Below, piece after piece: positions 45,276 through 56,355 of a stretch of DNA of 64,000 nucleotides. Both the position numbers and the translations under genes were made by a program. The stretch is from Brachypodius melanocephalos (Eukaryota > Chordata > Aves > Passeriformes > Pycnonotidae). The stretch spans positions 12,469,742 through 12,533,741 of the forward strand of contig VZSR01003816.1 in NCBI GenBank assembly GCA_013398615.1, written 5' to 3'. Position 1 is the stretch's first letter, and every line of letters begins with the position of its first letter. The notes below the pieces were generated by a model. It was not told the DNA's origin. It saw only the letters and a program-made list of their open reading frames with translations, and did no database searches.

Positions 45276-46324
45276 TGAAATTTCTACTAATTCCAAGGAT
45301 CTTCCTGGAAGATCGGATTAGCACCTTAATGGTGCAATCTTCTTTCTTTTCCATGAATTCTTTGTCATTTGAGTCAAAAGTTGCTCTTCGTTTTCTTTGA
45401 GCCATAAACAATCATTTCAGGACAAAGCAACTCATCAAATAGACCATTAAAACATCCCATGATGTTCACCAGCCTCGGTTAACGACATCTGTGCCATCAA
45501 ATAAATTAAGTAATAGGTTTGTTAAGTGTTTGGGAGCAGATAATGAAGGATTTGAACGATTTGGATCATTGGGTACAACAGGTAATATTTACTTTCTCCT
45601 AGAGAGCCCCATTTATCCCTCTTGAGCATGGAGTGGGATAACACACGTCTTGCTAATCAACCCTGAAGTGTGTTTGGGTGGGGCTGCGTGGAATAATTAG
45701 GAATGACTGTGGATGCTGGCTGTAATTACTCCAGGAAATGTTCCCCGAATTAATGACACTGTTGAAAATGTTTTTGTGCCCCAACTGCATCACCCAATTT
45801 TGGAGAGCAATTAGCATGAAATGAGCTGGAGGCTGCTGGCAGTGATGTGCTGTCCTGAGTGTCACTTGGCTGGGGAGTGACACCATGGCTCAGGATCATA
45901 AACACACCTGAGGAGCTGGCATGGAAAGGGACATTACTCATGGCCAGGATGATGGGACATGGACATTTCAGAGTTCAACTCTGGTTGGTGACATCACTTC
46001 TCACCAGCCCAGGAGCACCAAGGACCTGATCCAAAGCCCTGGTCCTGCAAAGTGTGTTCATAGCAGTGTGGTTTTCCCTCAGGAGCATGTGATGTTCCTG
46101 GTCCTGCTGTTTCCCAGGCAGGCAGCAGCTCCTCAGCTGGGCCATTTTCTGCTTTTGGGATGATATTTGTTATAATCAGTGTCTCGGGGGGAAACCAGTG
46201 AAGATTCCATGTCCCTTCACGGTGCAGATGAACTTCTCCCAGCACTGGCAGCTCGTGCCAGGTCAGATCCCATCCTCAATTTTTAGATCCAGGGAGTTCA
46301 TTTGGAACAAATCCCACGTAAAGA

Positions 46325-46370
46325 TATCATAGAATGGTCTGGGCTGGAAGGAACCTTAATGATCATCTGT
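46325..46370 (-). mobile_element. Short CR1 tail
   Basis: Reverse CR1 terminus 'tcatagaatggtctgggctg' followed by 'gaaccttaatgatcatc'. Confidence 0.6.
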
Positions 46371-46564
46371 GTTCCTGTGATCCATCCCTGAGCTCTACAT
46401 CCACCATGGGATGACCCATCCCAGCCCAGATCCCAGCTTTTGCCACGCTGCCACTGGCAAAGCCGGGTGTCCTTAACTGCTGCCTCTTGTTCTTCCTCCA
46501 CAGCACCCAGACAGCGTCTTGGAACAGCCCTCCCATGGCACCATGGCCTCAGGCTGCATCAGGG

Positions 46565-46775
46565 AGTGCCCAGGTTGGATATTGGGAAAATTCCTTCATG
46601 GTAAGAGCTGTCCAGCCCAGGGCAGTGTTGGAGTCCCCATCCCTGGATGTGGCACTTGGGGACACGAGTTAGTGGTGGCTTTGGCAGTGCTGGGAGCATG
46701 GTTGGACTCCATAGTGCTGGAGCTCTGTTCCATCCTCGATGATTGCGTGATTCCATGATTCCATATCCTGCTGAC
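46565..46775 (+). mobile_element. CR1-like LINE tail, second subfamily
   Basis: It differs from the commoner tails: 'caggttggatattgggaaaa', 'ggatgtggcacttggggac', 'gttggactcc', then a repeated 'atgattcc' end. Confidence 0.7.
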
Positions 46776-47717
46776 GCAGCCCTGCTGCTACCATGACTTC
46801 TCCAGCAGTTGGACACATCTTTCCACAGCTGTAAAATGCTGAAAAAACACCCCTATCTGTTCCATTTTGACATCATCACACAAGATATTCCCACTCTCCT
46901 GGCATTCCCATCATCATCAGGCAGCACAAAGAATTGCTCAAAAGCCAACATTGAAGCATTCAAACTTCACCAAAGCCTGTTTTCAGCTCCTCACCCTTCT
47001 GGAGAACCATCCTCCTGGTGCCTGTGAGTCATGTGTTGAGATTAATTTATTTTGTGGTGCAGAGAGGTTTTTATAACCCTGTTTGAAGGGATTGAATCAT
47101 TCTTTGCTGATGATTTAAAGATGCTGGTTTATTTCTCTGGTGATTGCAAATGAAAGACGGATCTTAGCACTGAGTGTGACCCCAAAACATAAAGAAATAA
47201 AATTTTATAGAATTAACTGGGTTCTAAATATCTTAGTTGGTGCTTAGTTCTGTGTGTTGGCAGACAGGGAATGTTTCCTTCCCATGAAAAAGGGTTAATA
47301 GTGACACTTGGGATAGTTGATTTCCACATTTACTCACTAAACATCCCATAATAACTGCCAGAAAAGGCCCTTCTCCAGTCATGTCATCAGCAATAGATAG
47401 ACTTTGGGATAACTGATCACTCTGGAGATGAGCACAACAAACCCATTCCGCTCACCAGAGCCACAGATCCAATATTTATGGTTCAGCACTGCGATCCTGC
47501 CCAAGTGTGGAACTAAAGGTTAAGCCTTGGATTCATTTCCCATTCCCAGCTTGGTGCCGACGCGGCTCATTTGCAGCCAAGGCTCTCAGTGCAGAACGGA
47601 GACATTTGTCTTCATTTGATAAAGCTTCTGCTAAAAGTGATGTTTTTCTCAGCGTTTTGTTTTAAGGAAAATGTCTCAGCCAGCCCCTGAGCAGTGGCTT
47701 CTCACAGGGACATCATT

Positions 47718-47995
47718 GCATGGAATCCTGGAATGGTTTGGGGTGGAAGGGGCCTTAAAACCCATCCAGTCCAACCCCAACACTTCCCACTATCCCAGGA
47801 TGCTCCAAGCCCTGTCCAACCTGGCCTTGGACACTTCCAGGGATCCAGGGGCAGCCACAGCTTCTCTGGGCACCCTGTGCCAGGACCTGCCCACCCTCTC
47901 AGGGAAGAATTCCTTCCCAATATCCCATCTAACCCTGCCTTCTGGCAGTGGGAAGCCATTCCCTTGTCCTGGCTCTTCAGGCCCTTGCCCAAAGT
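47718..47995 (-). mobile_element. CR1 LINE tail, reverse member of a pair
   Basis: Reverse CR1 3' region: 'atggtttggggtggaagggg', 'gctccaagccctgtccaacc', 'ggaagccattcccttgtcc'. It is followed within about 15 bp by a CR1-type tail in the opposite direction. Confidence 0.88.
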
Positions 47996-48004
47996 TGCAC
48001 CAGG

Positions 48005-48225
48005 GGAGGTTCAGGTTGGATATTAGGGAAAATATCTTCATCTTATTAGGGAAAATATCTTCAAAAGGCTGCCCAGGGCAGGGCTGGAGTCACCATCCCT
48101 GGAAATGCTCAGAAAATGTGTGGATATGGCACTTGGGACAGGGGTTAGTGGTCAGCGAGGTGGGGGTGTTTTGATGGTTGGACACGGGGACCTTAGAGGA
48201 CTTTTCCAACCTTAACCTGTGCAGA
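48005..48225 (+). mobile_element. CR1-like LINE tail, forward member of a pair
   Basis: Sense tail of the second subfamily: 'ttcaggttggatattaggg', 'gcagggctggagtcaccatc', 'atggcacttgggacagggg'. It contains an internal duplication of 'agggaaaatatcttc'. Confidence 0.75.
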
Positions 48226-50389
48226 TTTGCTTGGAGGCAGATTTATTCTCAAATATTCCCTTCAAGCCCCCCGGCCATCTCACACATATGTGCTGGAGAG
48301 TCTCACCTAATTAAATCTCAGGAAAACAGGAGAGCTCTTGGGAATTGTGTGGGCTTTGGTGTAGAGATCTCAGGACTGTCAAATGAAAGATTCATCTCCC
48401 AGCTCTTTCTCCTCGCAGCAAACGCTGCAGAGCAGAGCCAAATTTACTCTGCACTTCACACATCTGGGTATTAACTCACTGGTGGGGTTGGGAATTGCTT
48501 CCAGGAGAAAGACTGACTCATGGACTGGAGGGGGCTGAGGGTCTGCTCACATTTCAGATACCAGCCCATGGCGTCTTTCCTCCCTGCTCTTTTCCCTGCG
48601 TCTCAGAGTTTTTTGTCTTTGCTTCTTTCCTGAGGCAGCAGTGTCATCCCACATGGTGGGGAATTTCTCGTCATGGTTCCTTGGTGGTGTTATGTCACAC
48701 ACAAACCACTCTGTGATGCTGCTGCTGCAGCCCTTGATGTGTTTGGAGACTTGTAATCTTCTGCCAAGCACAGGAGAGGCAAAATCTAGGGCGGGGTGGG
48801 CGTTGGTGTCTCACAGTCCATCCTCTCACCCAAGAGGCCCCACCAGAGCTGGGTTCTCCAGCTGATGAGTCACCCCGGGAGTGAAGGGTCACTCCTGCAG
48901 CTTGTAGGATGATGGACAACTTCATTAAGCTGGAGGTGAGGGTCCCTCAGTGGATTTGGTGAGTCTGGACCTCTGGTTTTGGTCCCCCATCAGTGATTCA
49001 GTGATTCCCTTTCTGTACCTCGGTTTGAAGCAGAAATAATTCCACTGACTCACCTGGGGCTTAACTATTGTCTGTAAAGGGCTTTGAAATCCTAAAGGAT
49101 CAATGCCTTGAGAGTGTGGGTGATTGTGGCATGAGCTCAGCTCAGAATCCAGGCGAGGAAACAAATTCCCTTCAACTCCGTGAAGCTCTGCACAAGTATC
49201 ACAAATCCGTGGGGTTTTTCCCTTACCTTTGTGCTAATGGATCCATTGTTTCCTGTAAAGGTTTCTCCTGCTCTTGTTCTATCCTGTGTGACATTTACAG
49301 TACTCTTTGTTCCATTAGCAAAGTAACTTGAGATAGTTTATTATCCTTTGGAGACTTCACTGCCTTCTGTTTAACTTCCACGTGACTGGACCCTGAAGAC
49401 AAAACCTCTTAAAATAGTGTGTGAGGCTAAAAATAGTGAGGAATGCGTTGTTTCTTGGGAGTCAAATAATTAATTTAGTGCACTTTAGCAAGATCTGCAA
49501 CATTAGGAAACACCCCTTTTTGTTTCCTCTTTCCCTTCAGAGCCACCAAAGCTTGCAGCAGCTTTCTCAGGGAGTCAAGGTGTGTTTTATCTCACAGCTT
49601 GAAGCCGTAATTTGTTTCTAGCAACTACAGCTCCTTTATTCCAGAGCAACAGACAAATAGCATTTAATCACGTTCTGAATCACCGGGGGCAGGAATTGCT
49701 CTGTGATCCGAGTTTGTTACACAAGGACACACTCGAGATGAAAGAAAATGGCAAAGGTTATTCCTGGGGCTTTCTGGCGTGCTGCCACCACAGCACCTGA
49801 GGGACCGGGGCTGTTTGGGTACCCCTCAATGAGTGCCTCATCCCAGCCCCACACAAACACTGTTCTGATTCCCCAGGAGCTCAGCAGTGGGATGGGTGTT
49901 GGAAAACATCAGGATTTATCGAGCCACATGTGTGGGAATATCTTTTCCCTGCCATCAAGATTTTGTTCACTCCCAGGCTGAAGTAATACAGGAGGCAGCA
50001 GGGATGTGAATCTGGGAAAGAGACAAAGGGGAAGTGCAGAGATTCGGTGTCTGGGCAGAGATGGAGCAGGGGGGAATCGGAGCAATGCCCCGGGCAGCCA
50101 GGCAGGGTGTTCATCGTGTCACATTTTGGAGTGAGATCTGCAGTCCCAGCTCACTCAGCTGCTGAGCTTCCAACCTTGTCTGAAAGTCACCTCCTCACAG
50201 CAGCACCGGCCGTGCTCCAGCTTGGGGAACGCCTGGCACTGCCTGGTATGGGATGGGCAGCAAAACCCAGCCCTTCTCCAGCCTCCAGCTTCAGCTTTGT
50301 GCCTCCAGCTGATTTCACAGTAGTGAAGCTGCTTTTGGCTGGTTTGTGTCTGTCTCTCCAAGGCCAACCTGCACAGGAAGGCAGAGCTG

Positions 50390-50535
50390 GGCAGTGTCCA
50401 GATGAAGGCCCTTGGAGCAGGAGGCTCCAAGTTACTTGGACCAAACTTCTGTTCCCTTATGTGGTCTTTGGCGATGTGCTGAACACTCTGTGCCTCAGTT
50501 TCCCAGCCTGAAGAACAGGATGATCCCAATTAGCA
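50390..50535 (+). mobile_element. Possible MIR-like SINE remnant
   Basis: Ends with the typical 'tgtgcctcagtttccc' then 'gaagaacaggatgatcc'. Strongly diverged; call by eye. Confidence 0.35.
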
Positions 50536-51274
50536 GAGTTGGATGAGTTTGCAGAGTGCAGGAGGGCAGGCTCTATTCCTCTTCATCCCAAGTGATGTCA
50601 CCTCCATCCTCTCATACTCCCACAGGGATATGCTGGAGAGCCCAAATGGCCAAAAAATGTCATGTATAGAACAGGCATTAATGCCCAAGAGTGCAGAGGC
50701 CCCATCCCAGCGCTGGCCTCTCCAATTGCTTTGTTTTCCTGCTGGCTGAGTCGCTAACCTTCCAATAAACACCAGAGTCATTATCATAAAAATGTGGAAA
50801 ATGCTGTCATTAAACCCCACCGGTTTCGCTTTCAAGTGCCTCTTTCTGGGACATCAAATTCATTTAGCTCATTCTCCAAAGCCACAAATCCTGAGTGGCT
50901 GCAGTAATGTGTGTGGTGGGAGGTGAGAGCACAGCAGGAATTAAATCGGGTGGAGAGGCTCTTCGGAGAGCTTGGCTGGGTTTGTTGCAGGGGTGAAGAT
51001 GTGATGCCTCCAGTTGCTCACCCCTCTCTCCCCTCAGCCATGGGGTCCCCTCGGGATGTTTTCCAGAAACCCCAGTTCATGCCCTAGAGGTGTGGTGGAG
51101 TTGGTGGGTGCAGTGCAGAAATTGGAGGTGCCCTCTGGAGAACCTGAACATCCAGCAGGACAGGCAGGATGCAGCAGAGTCTTCCTCTTAAAAAAGAGTG
51201 ATTTTGTTCCAAAATAAAAGAAGAAAACCTTAAATGCTTTCAGCAACAGAGCTATGTGATAAATCGCTATGGTT

Positions 51275-51455
51275 AGGTTCCTCAGAGGAGCTGTGGCTGC
51301 CCCATCCCTGGAAGTGCCCAAGGTCAGGTTGGACAGGGCTTGGAGCAGCCTGGGATAGTGGAAGGTGTCCCTGCCCACAGCAGGGAGTGGGACTGGATGA
51401 GCTTTAAGGTCACTTCCAGTCACTTCCAACCCAAACCATTCTGTGATCAATGATG
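51275..51455 (+). mobile_element. CR1 LINE tail fragment
   Basis: Sense CR1 3' end: 'ctgccccatccctggaagtg', 'agtggaaggtgtccctgcc', 'cttccaacccaaaccattc'. Confidence 0.87.
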
Positions 51456-53104
51456 ATCCCATTCCCCTTCCCCTCAGCAAATGTGGAGTGACATCATTAA
51501 GGGTTCATCCGAGCACTGGCATGGCTGAGCTGTGTCTGTGTGGTTGGGAAATGTGATGCTGGAGTCAGAATCTGAGGGTTTAAATAAAAACATAAAAATG
51601 GGGTTTCCAAAAGGGCTTGGGGTCAGCTGGACCCTGCCTGAGGCCGATAAACACCTGCAACTTATAGAAATGACCTGAGAGGATGAAATCTCCAATTCCT
51701 CTGAGTCTGTACGAGACTTCCATAGGAACCAGGACTTGTTCAAAAGTTTTTTATCTCCCAAAAATAAGCAGGATTTTGCTTCTCTGGGGGAGTTCCTGGC
51801 ACAAGCCCACTCCGGAGCAGCACAGTGCCATGTGCCCGCTGACGTGCTACGGTATTTGCGGAGCATCGGCTTCTGCGAGGGGAAGAAGAATCCTAAAATT
51901 ATCTTTACTTACTTAGAATATAAATAGAAGACAAATTGCTTATCAGCTGTTTCATTGGAAAGATATTTAAAAATACTTGGGAGAGGAAACGTGCACTCTG
52001 CTGGAGATCCGGAGCCGCACTGGATCCCAAGGGTCTCAACGCCTTGCGGACAGAGCTGCTGGCTGTCAGCAGGGATCATTCCTGGGAGGAAAGGGTTCAG
52101 TTCATGGAGAGTTTATCAGGATGGCAAGTTATCCAAGTCACACCAAAAACACGCAGAAAAGACGCTTCAGACCGATCCCTGGGAATGAGAAAATCTTCCC
52201 TTCCTGGCTGGGAAAGTTGAGCCCACTTGGGAGTGTGGCTGCAGTGAAACAAGAGCTGCTAAACCTGTCTTTGTTTGGGCACAGGACAGGTGCAGAACAA
52301 GCCAAGAGGAGCATCAGGTGCTTCCAGATGGAACTTCCCTCGTGAGGAAGGGGGAGCGTAATGGCTTTGGAGGGAGCAGAGCCGGCAGCGCGTGTCCCGT
52401 GCCGGGTGACCCGGGGGATGTGCTGGGCTGCTCCGTGAGCTGTACCGCTGCCATTCATTAATGGCTCTATTAAACATGAAAGTGCTGAGGCCCTTCTAAT
52501 GTCCGGAGCACTCAAGGGGTGACAGAAATAGCCCATCCAGCAGGGATTGGCTCCGAGTGAGACGGGAGCCGGCCGCATCCTTACTGTAAACCTGGGCGCT
52601 TCCAAGAACTCGAGCCCTGGATGAGTTGGACTCTGCTCTGGTTCATTACAGGAACCAGCTGTGCTCTGCACAGACGTAACTTCCAGCATCCTCTCACGAA
52701 AGGCTGGATCCCCCTCTTGCTGACTGGGATTTGCATTCACTCCCAGCCTTCTCAGAAGAGGAAAATAGTAACGCTCCACACTGACATTGCCCATCCCTGC
52801 ATGCTCTGATCCCTGCCAGCCAAGGAGCTCCTTCCTACAGGAGGAGGATGTTGCTTGGCTGAGATCCCACGCTTCGAGGGGTCCCCAGCACGGCTCTGTC
52901 CCCAGTGTGAGCCTGGAAAAACATCTCCCAGAGTGGAGCGACACAGAACACCAACAACTGCAGGCTGGGCTGATAAAGTTTCCACTGGGGACGTGTGCCT
53001 GTTGGGTGGGAGAAGATGGGGCTGGATGAAGGTGAAGAGGGGTCCTGAGGATGGGAAGCAGCCTGGATGAGATTGCTTTGGACCATGTTAAAACAAAGTC
53101 CACA

Positions 53105-53290
53105 AGGAGAAACCCCAACCTCTGCTCAGAGAAGCTGTGGCTGCCCCATCCCTGGAAGTGTCCAAGGCCACGCTGGATGGGGCTTGGAGCAATCTGGGAT
53201 AGTGGAAGGTGTCCCTGCCCATGGCAGCGGGTGGAATGGGATGGACTTTAAGGTCTTTTCCAAACCAAACAGTTCCATAATTCTAAAATG
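53105..53290 (+). mobile_element. CR1 LINE tail fragment
   Basis: Sense CR1 3' end: 'ctgccccatccctggaagtg', 'gcttggagcaatctgggata', 'gggatggactttaaggtc'. Confidence 0.87.
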
Positions 53291-53589
53291 CTGAGATTAA
53301 AATTAATCAAGTTACTGTGTGGCCTGAAAAAACCCCTGGAAATTATTCAGTCCCAGTTCAGCATATAAAGCCAAGAACTTCCCTAATAAACAGGAGGAAC
53401 TGGAATTGCTCTCTGATGAGCATCAACTTTACCTGCTTGGTTCCATTAAGGAATCTGGGGAGGGAAATCAGCTGACTGGAAAGGCAGAATTGATGGTGTT
53501 ATCATATTTATGAACTGAGTGGCAGAAGAGGAGGGGAAGCAGCCTGATAAACCCACTGCAAATGGTCCCGAGCACTTCACCACGAGGAA

Positions 53590-53870
53590 CACGGAGGATG
53601 CTCACGGATGCTTGGAATGCTCCAGGATTTGGGGAATGCCCAGAGGCTGCTCGAGGCCGTGGGGACGATGCCAAAGGCTACAGGGAGGATGCTCACGGGC
53701 GCTCGGGTTGCTCTGCGTTTCAGAGGGATGCTCGGATGATGCTCGGGGCCACGGGGAGGATGCTAAAGGCAACGAGGGGGATGCTCACGGATGCGCGGGA
53801 TGCTGCGGGTTGCAGGGAGACGCTCAGGGATGCTCAGAGGATGCTGGGGGCCATGGGGAGGGTGCCGGCA
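53590..53870 (+). repeat. Degenerate GGATGCTC repeat upstream of NPW
   Basis: The motif ggatgctc/ggatgctg recurs many times at irregular spacing (for example gaggatgctcacggatgc). Related gggatgc copies continue in NPW intron 1 near 54516-54550. It keeps a frame open into NPW exon 1, which is not evidence for protein. Confidence 0.7.
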
Positions 53871-53948
53871 TCCCGGGGGAGGGGGGCTGCCGGGGGAGGG
53901 CGGCCGGGGGCTGCCGGGGCGGAGCCGCGGGGCCCCTCCCGACGGCGC

Positions 53949-53954
53949 TATAAA
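53949..53954 (+). promoter_or_regulatory. TATA box of NPW
   Basis: TATAAA in CG-rich sequence, 87 bp before the NPW start codon. Transcription would start near 53980, giving a short 5' UTR of about 55 nt. Confidence 0.75.
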
Positions 53955-54035
53955 CCGGCGGGGCGCGGGCGCGGGGCAGCCGTCGCTGGGGTGCCCGGGG
54001 CCGGGCACAGCCCTACCCGCACCCTGCCCTGCGCC

Positions 54036-54434
54036 ATGGCGAGGGGACAGCTGTCGGGGGGCGCCTGGGGGGCCCTGGTGCTGCTGGGGCTGATGCTGCC
54101 GGCCGCCCCGGCGGGCGCCTGGTACAAGCACGTCGCCAGCCCCCGGTACCACACGGTGGGTCGCGCCTCGGGGCTGCTGATGGGGGTCCGCCGCTCTCCC
54201 TACCTCTGGCGGCGGGAGCTGCCGGCCGAGCCCCCCCGGCACGCCGGGATCCCCGCCGAGGACAGCCCCCCGTCCCCGGGCCGCCCCGCCGGGGAGAGCC
54301 CCCCGGCCGCCGCCCCGGCCCCGCCGCCGCCCGGCCCCGGCCGCCTCCTGCAGCGCCTGCTCCGGCGGGGCTGGGGCTGGGGCGGCCCCCGCCCGGCCCC
54401 CGCACGACCCCCGCCCGGCCCCCGCCAGCCTCAG
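54036..54434 (+). CDS. NPW: NPW exon 1
   Basis: Contains signal peptide, complete NPW-23/NPW-30 and the Pro-rich spacer. A further dibasic site (R110-R111) precedes GWGWGG. Kozak context gcgccATGg. Confidence 0.93.
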
Positions 54435-55647
54435 GTAACGCCCGACGGGCAGGCGGGAGAGGGGGCCGGGGGGATCCAGGGGATCCGGGGGAAACCGGGG
54501 GGAACGGTCGGTCCGGGATGCTCGAGGGATGCGATCCATGCGCGGGATGTGGAGCCCTGCGGTCACCCTGCGGCACCCGGGGGGTCACCAGGTCACGGGG
54601 AGTGTGGAGCCCTGCAGGGGTTTCATCAGGAAATTGGGGTTCAGGGAACCTTGGAGGGTGTCACCAGGTAAGTGCGTGTCTGTAGGGGCTGCACTTTGCT
54701 TTTAGGGCAGAAAAAGATCTGGATGAAGTGTCCAAGGTCAGGTTGGACGGGGCTTGCAGCAACCTGGTGCAGTGGAAGTTCTCCTGCCTGTGGCAGGGGC
54801 GGACCTGGAGGATCTTTAAGGTCCCTTCCAACTCAAATCATTCCAGGACTGTAGAATTTTTGTGCCCCATTTGGTGCATGACAAACCCACACCCTGAGAC
54901 TGAGCTGTCCATGCCTGATGGGTCTCCATGGGGTATCCATGGGGTTGGCAGCCTGGGATCCTCCCAGCATGGCTCTCCCCACCTCGGGACCCTTCTCCTG
55001 CCCTCGGGGCTCAGCCAGGCTGCGTGGGGCTGGCTCCAGGCTTTACATTTCTTTCCTCTTATGTAAAGCTGGAGCCAACATCCAGCTGAAATCCACCGAG
55101 GCTTTTAGCTCTTGGATCAGCCCCTGAAACATGTAGCTGTATTCTTCCCCCACTTCGTTTTTTTGGAGGGAATCTGGGATTAGAATCATTTTGGGAAACC
55201 TCAGACAGGTCAGTCCAGCCCTGGCTACGTCTGTGCTGTCCTGGTACCACAGGCTCTGATCTGGATATTCTTATGCATCCCTCTGATTTCCCAGCCAAAT
55301 TCCCACTGGGAGTCCTGTGGGCAGGTCCAAACCTGGAATTCTGGTCTGTGTGGGGTTTATCTGTGTGGGGTTTATCTGTGTGGGGTTTATCTGTGTGGGG
55401 TTTATCTGTGTGGCATTTATCTGCATGCACGGTGGCTGAAAGGGAATCTGCAGGTCACATCTGAGCCTGTGGAGGAGGAGATTTAATGAAAATTGTGAAT
55501 GGAGCTGTGGTTTGAACACTGCACTGAGGAGAAACGGGATCCCACGTGGGGAGGGAGGTGGTGCTGGAGCTGGATACTCCAAAATAATCCAATTCCCTCT
55601 TCTCCCTCCAGCTCTTCCCGCTTGAAGATCTGGCTCTGACCCGCTGA
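54036..55647 (+). CDS. NPW: NPW, prepro-neuropeptide W
   Basis: Exon 1 (54036-54434) encodes 133 residues. A signal peptide (hydrophobic core ALVLLGLMLPAAP, residues 13-25) is expected to be cut after ...PAGA (28). The hormone starts WYKHVASPRYHTVGRA at 29, nearly identical to mammalian NPW. Processing pairs R52-R53 and R59-R60 give the 23- and 30-residue forms, the latter ending RRSPYLW. NPW activates NPBWR receptors in feeding and endocrine control. The rest is Pro/Ala-rich and unlike the mammalian C-terminus. A good donor follows (CTCAG|gtaacg). My best candidate for exon 2 is 55612-55647 (LFPLEDLALTR, stop), with a strong acceptor and matching phase; this half is tentative. Total would be 144 aa. 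Confidence 0.88.
54722..54860 (+). mobile_element. CR1 LINE tail fragment
   Basis: Sense CR1 3' end in the presumed NPW intron: 'aagtgtccaaggtcaggttg', 'gatctttaaggtcccttcc', 'aaatcattccagg'. Confidence 0.87.
55345..55425 (+). repeat. 15-bp tandem repeat in the NPW intron
   Basis: Four near-exact copies of tctgtgtggggttta and a fifth degenerate one. Confidence 0.9.
55612..55647 (+). CDS. NPW: Candidate NPW exon 2
   Basis: The acceptor ttctccctccag joins exon 1 in phase 0 and adds 11 residues and a stop. I cannot confirm it by homology. Confidence 0.4.
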   Translation, partial: LFPLEDLALTR

Positions 55648-56349
55648 CAGACGTGGTGGAGATGCTTCCTGTGCCAGAGGAGCACTGACTGCCCCAGGTG
55701 GGATCTGCTCACCTGGCTGGCAGGGAAGGCTCTCCTCAGCATCTCCGGGTACTCTGACCTCTCTGAAACCACACAGACAGTGACATCCCAAAAAATCTGA
55801 TTTCTCACAGCCGCTGCCCAGCTGCAGCAGCAAATTCATCTCGTTTCCAGGTCAGCCTTGTGCTATGAACTCGGGGAGAAAGAAACAGGGGAGATATTTA
55901 TTTTTGTTTATTTTTTTTACATTTCTGTACTGGCTTGTTTGCAATCTGATAGAAACATGTACTGTTCGCTTCCTCGGAACCTGCCCTCATTAAAATGAGA
56001 TGTGATCAAAGGAAACTTTGGCTTCCTGGTGCTGTTGTAGGGTCTTGGTGGGGTTTTTCTTGAGAGCAAAACCTGATCTGGCTCTGCACAGGGCAGACAC
56101 ATCAGCAGTTGGGTCACTCCCAGATTTTTCTGACATGATTTAACTCCTTGACACGATTTTTTCTGCAATTATACAGTAAATCTCTTTTACTGCCTGTCTG
56201 GGAGTCACTGCCAGCCCAAGTGCCAACTCAGATGACAAAATTTCGGGATATTTCCTCAACTGGACTGTACAAAAGCTCTGTGAGCCCTCACTGCTCTGCT
56301 TGTGTTTTGCCTGCTCAGGGTTTGATTTCTGTATATTCCCACTGATGGA

Positions 56350-56355
56350 AATAAA
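56350..56355 (+). terminator. Candidate poly(A) signal, NPW
   Basis: AATAAA about 0.7 kb after the candidate NPW stop. Confidence 0.45.

Larger units (their letters stand above)
44200..53490. other. ZNF598-NPW intergenic region
   Basis: No exon was recognised in about 9 kb on either strand. It holds at least seven CR1 fragments, possible MIR-like remnants and AT-rich spacer (for example 47040-47220). A paired AATAAA/TTTATT lies near 44584-44600 without any gene attached. Confidence 0.6.

Noticed and set aside
53562..54035. Upstream in-frame extension of NPW exon 1
   Set aside because: Most lies upstream of the TATA box and is translated GGATGCTC repeat; the signal peptide starts naturally at 54036.
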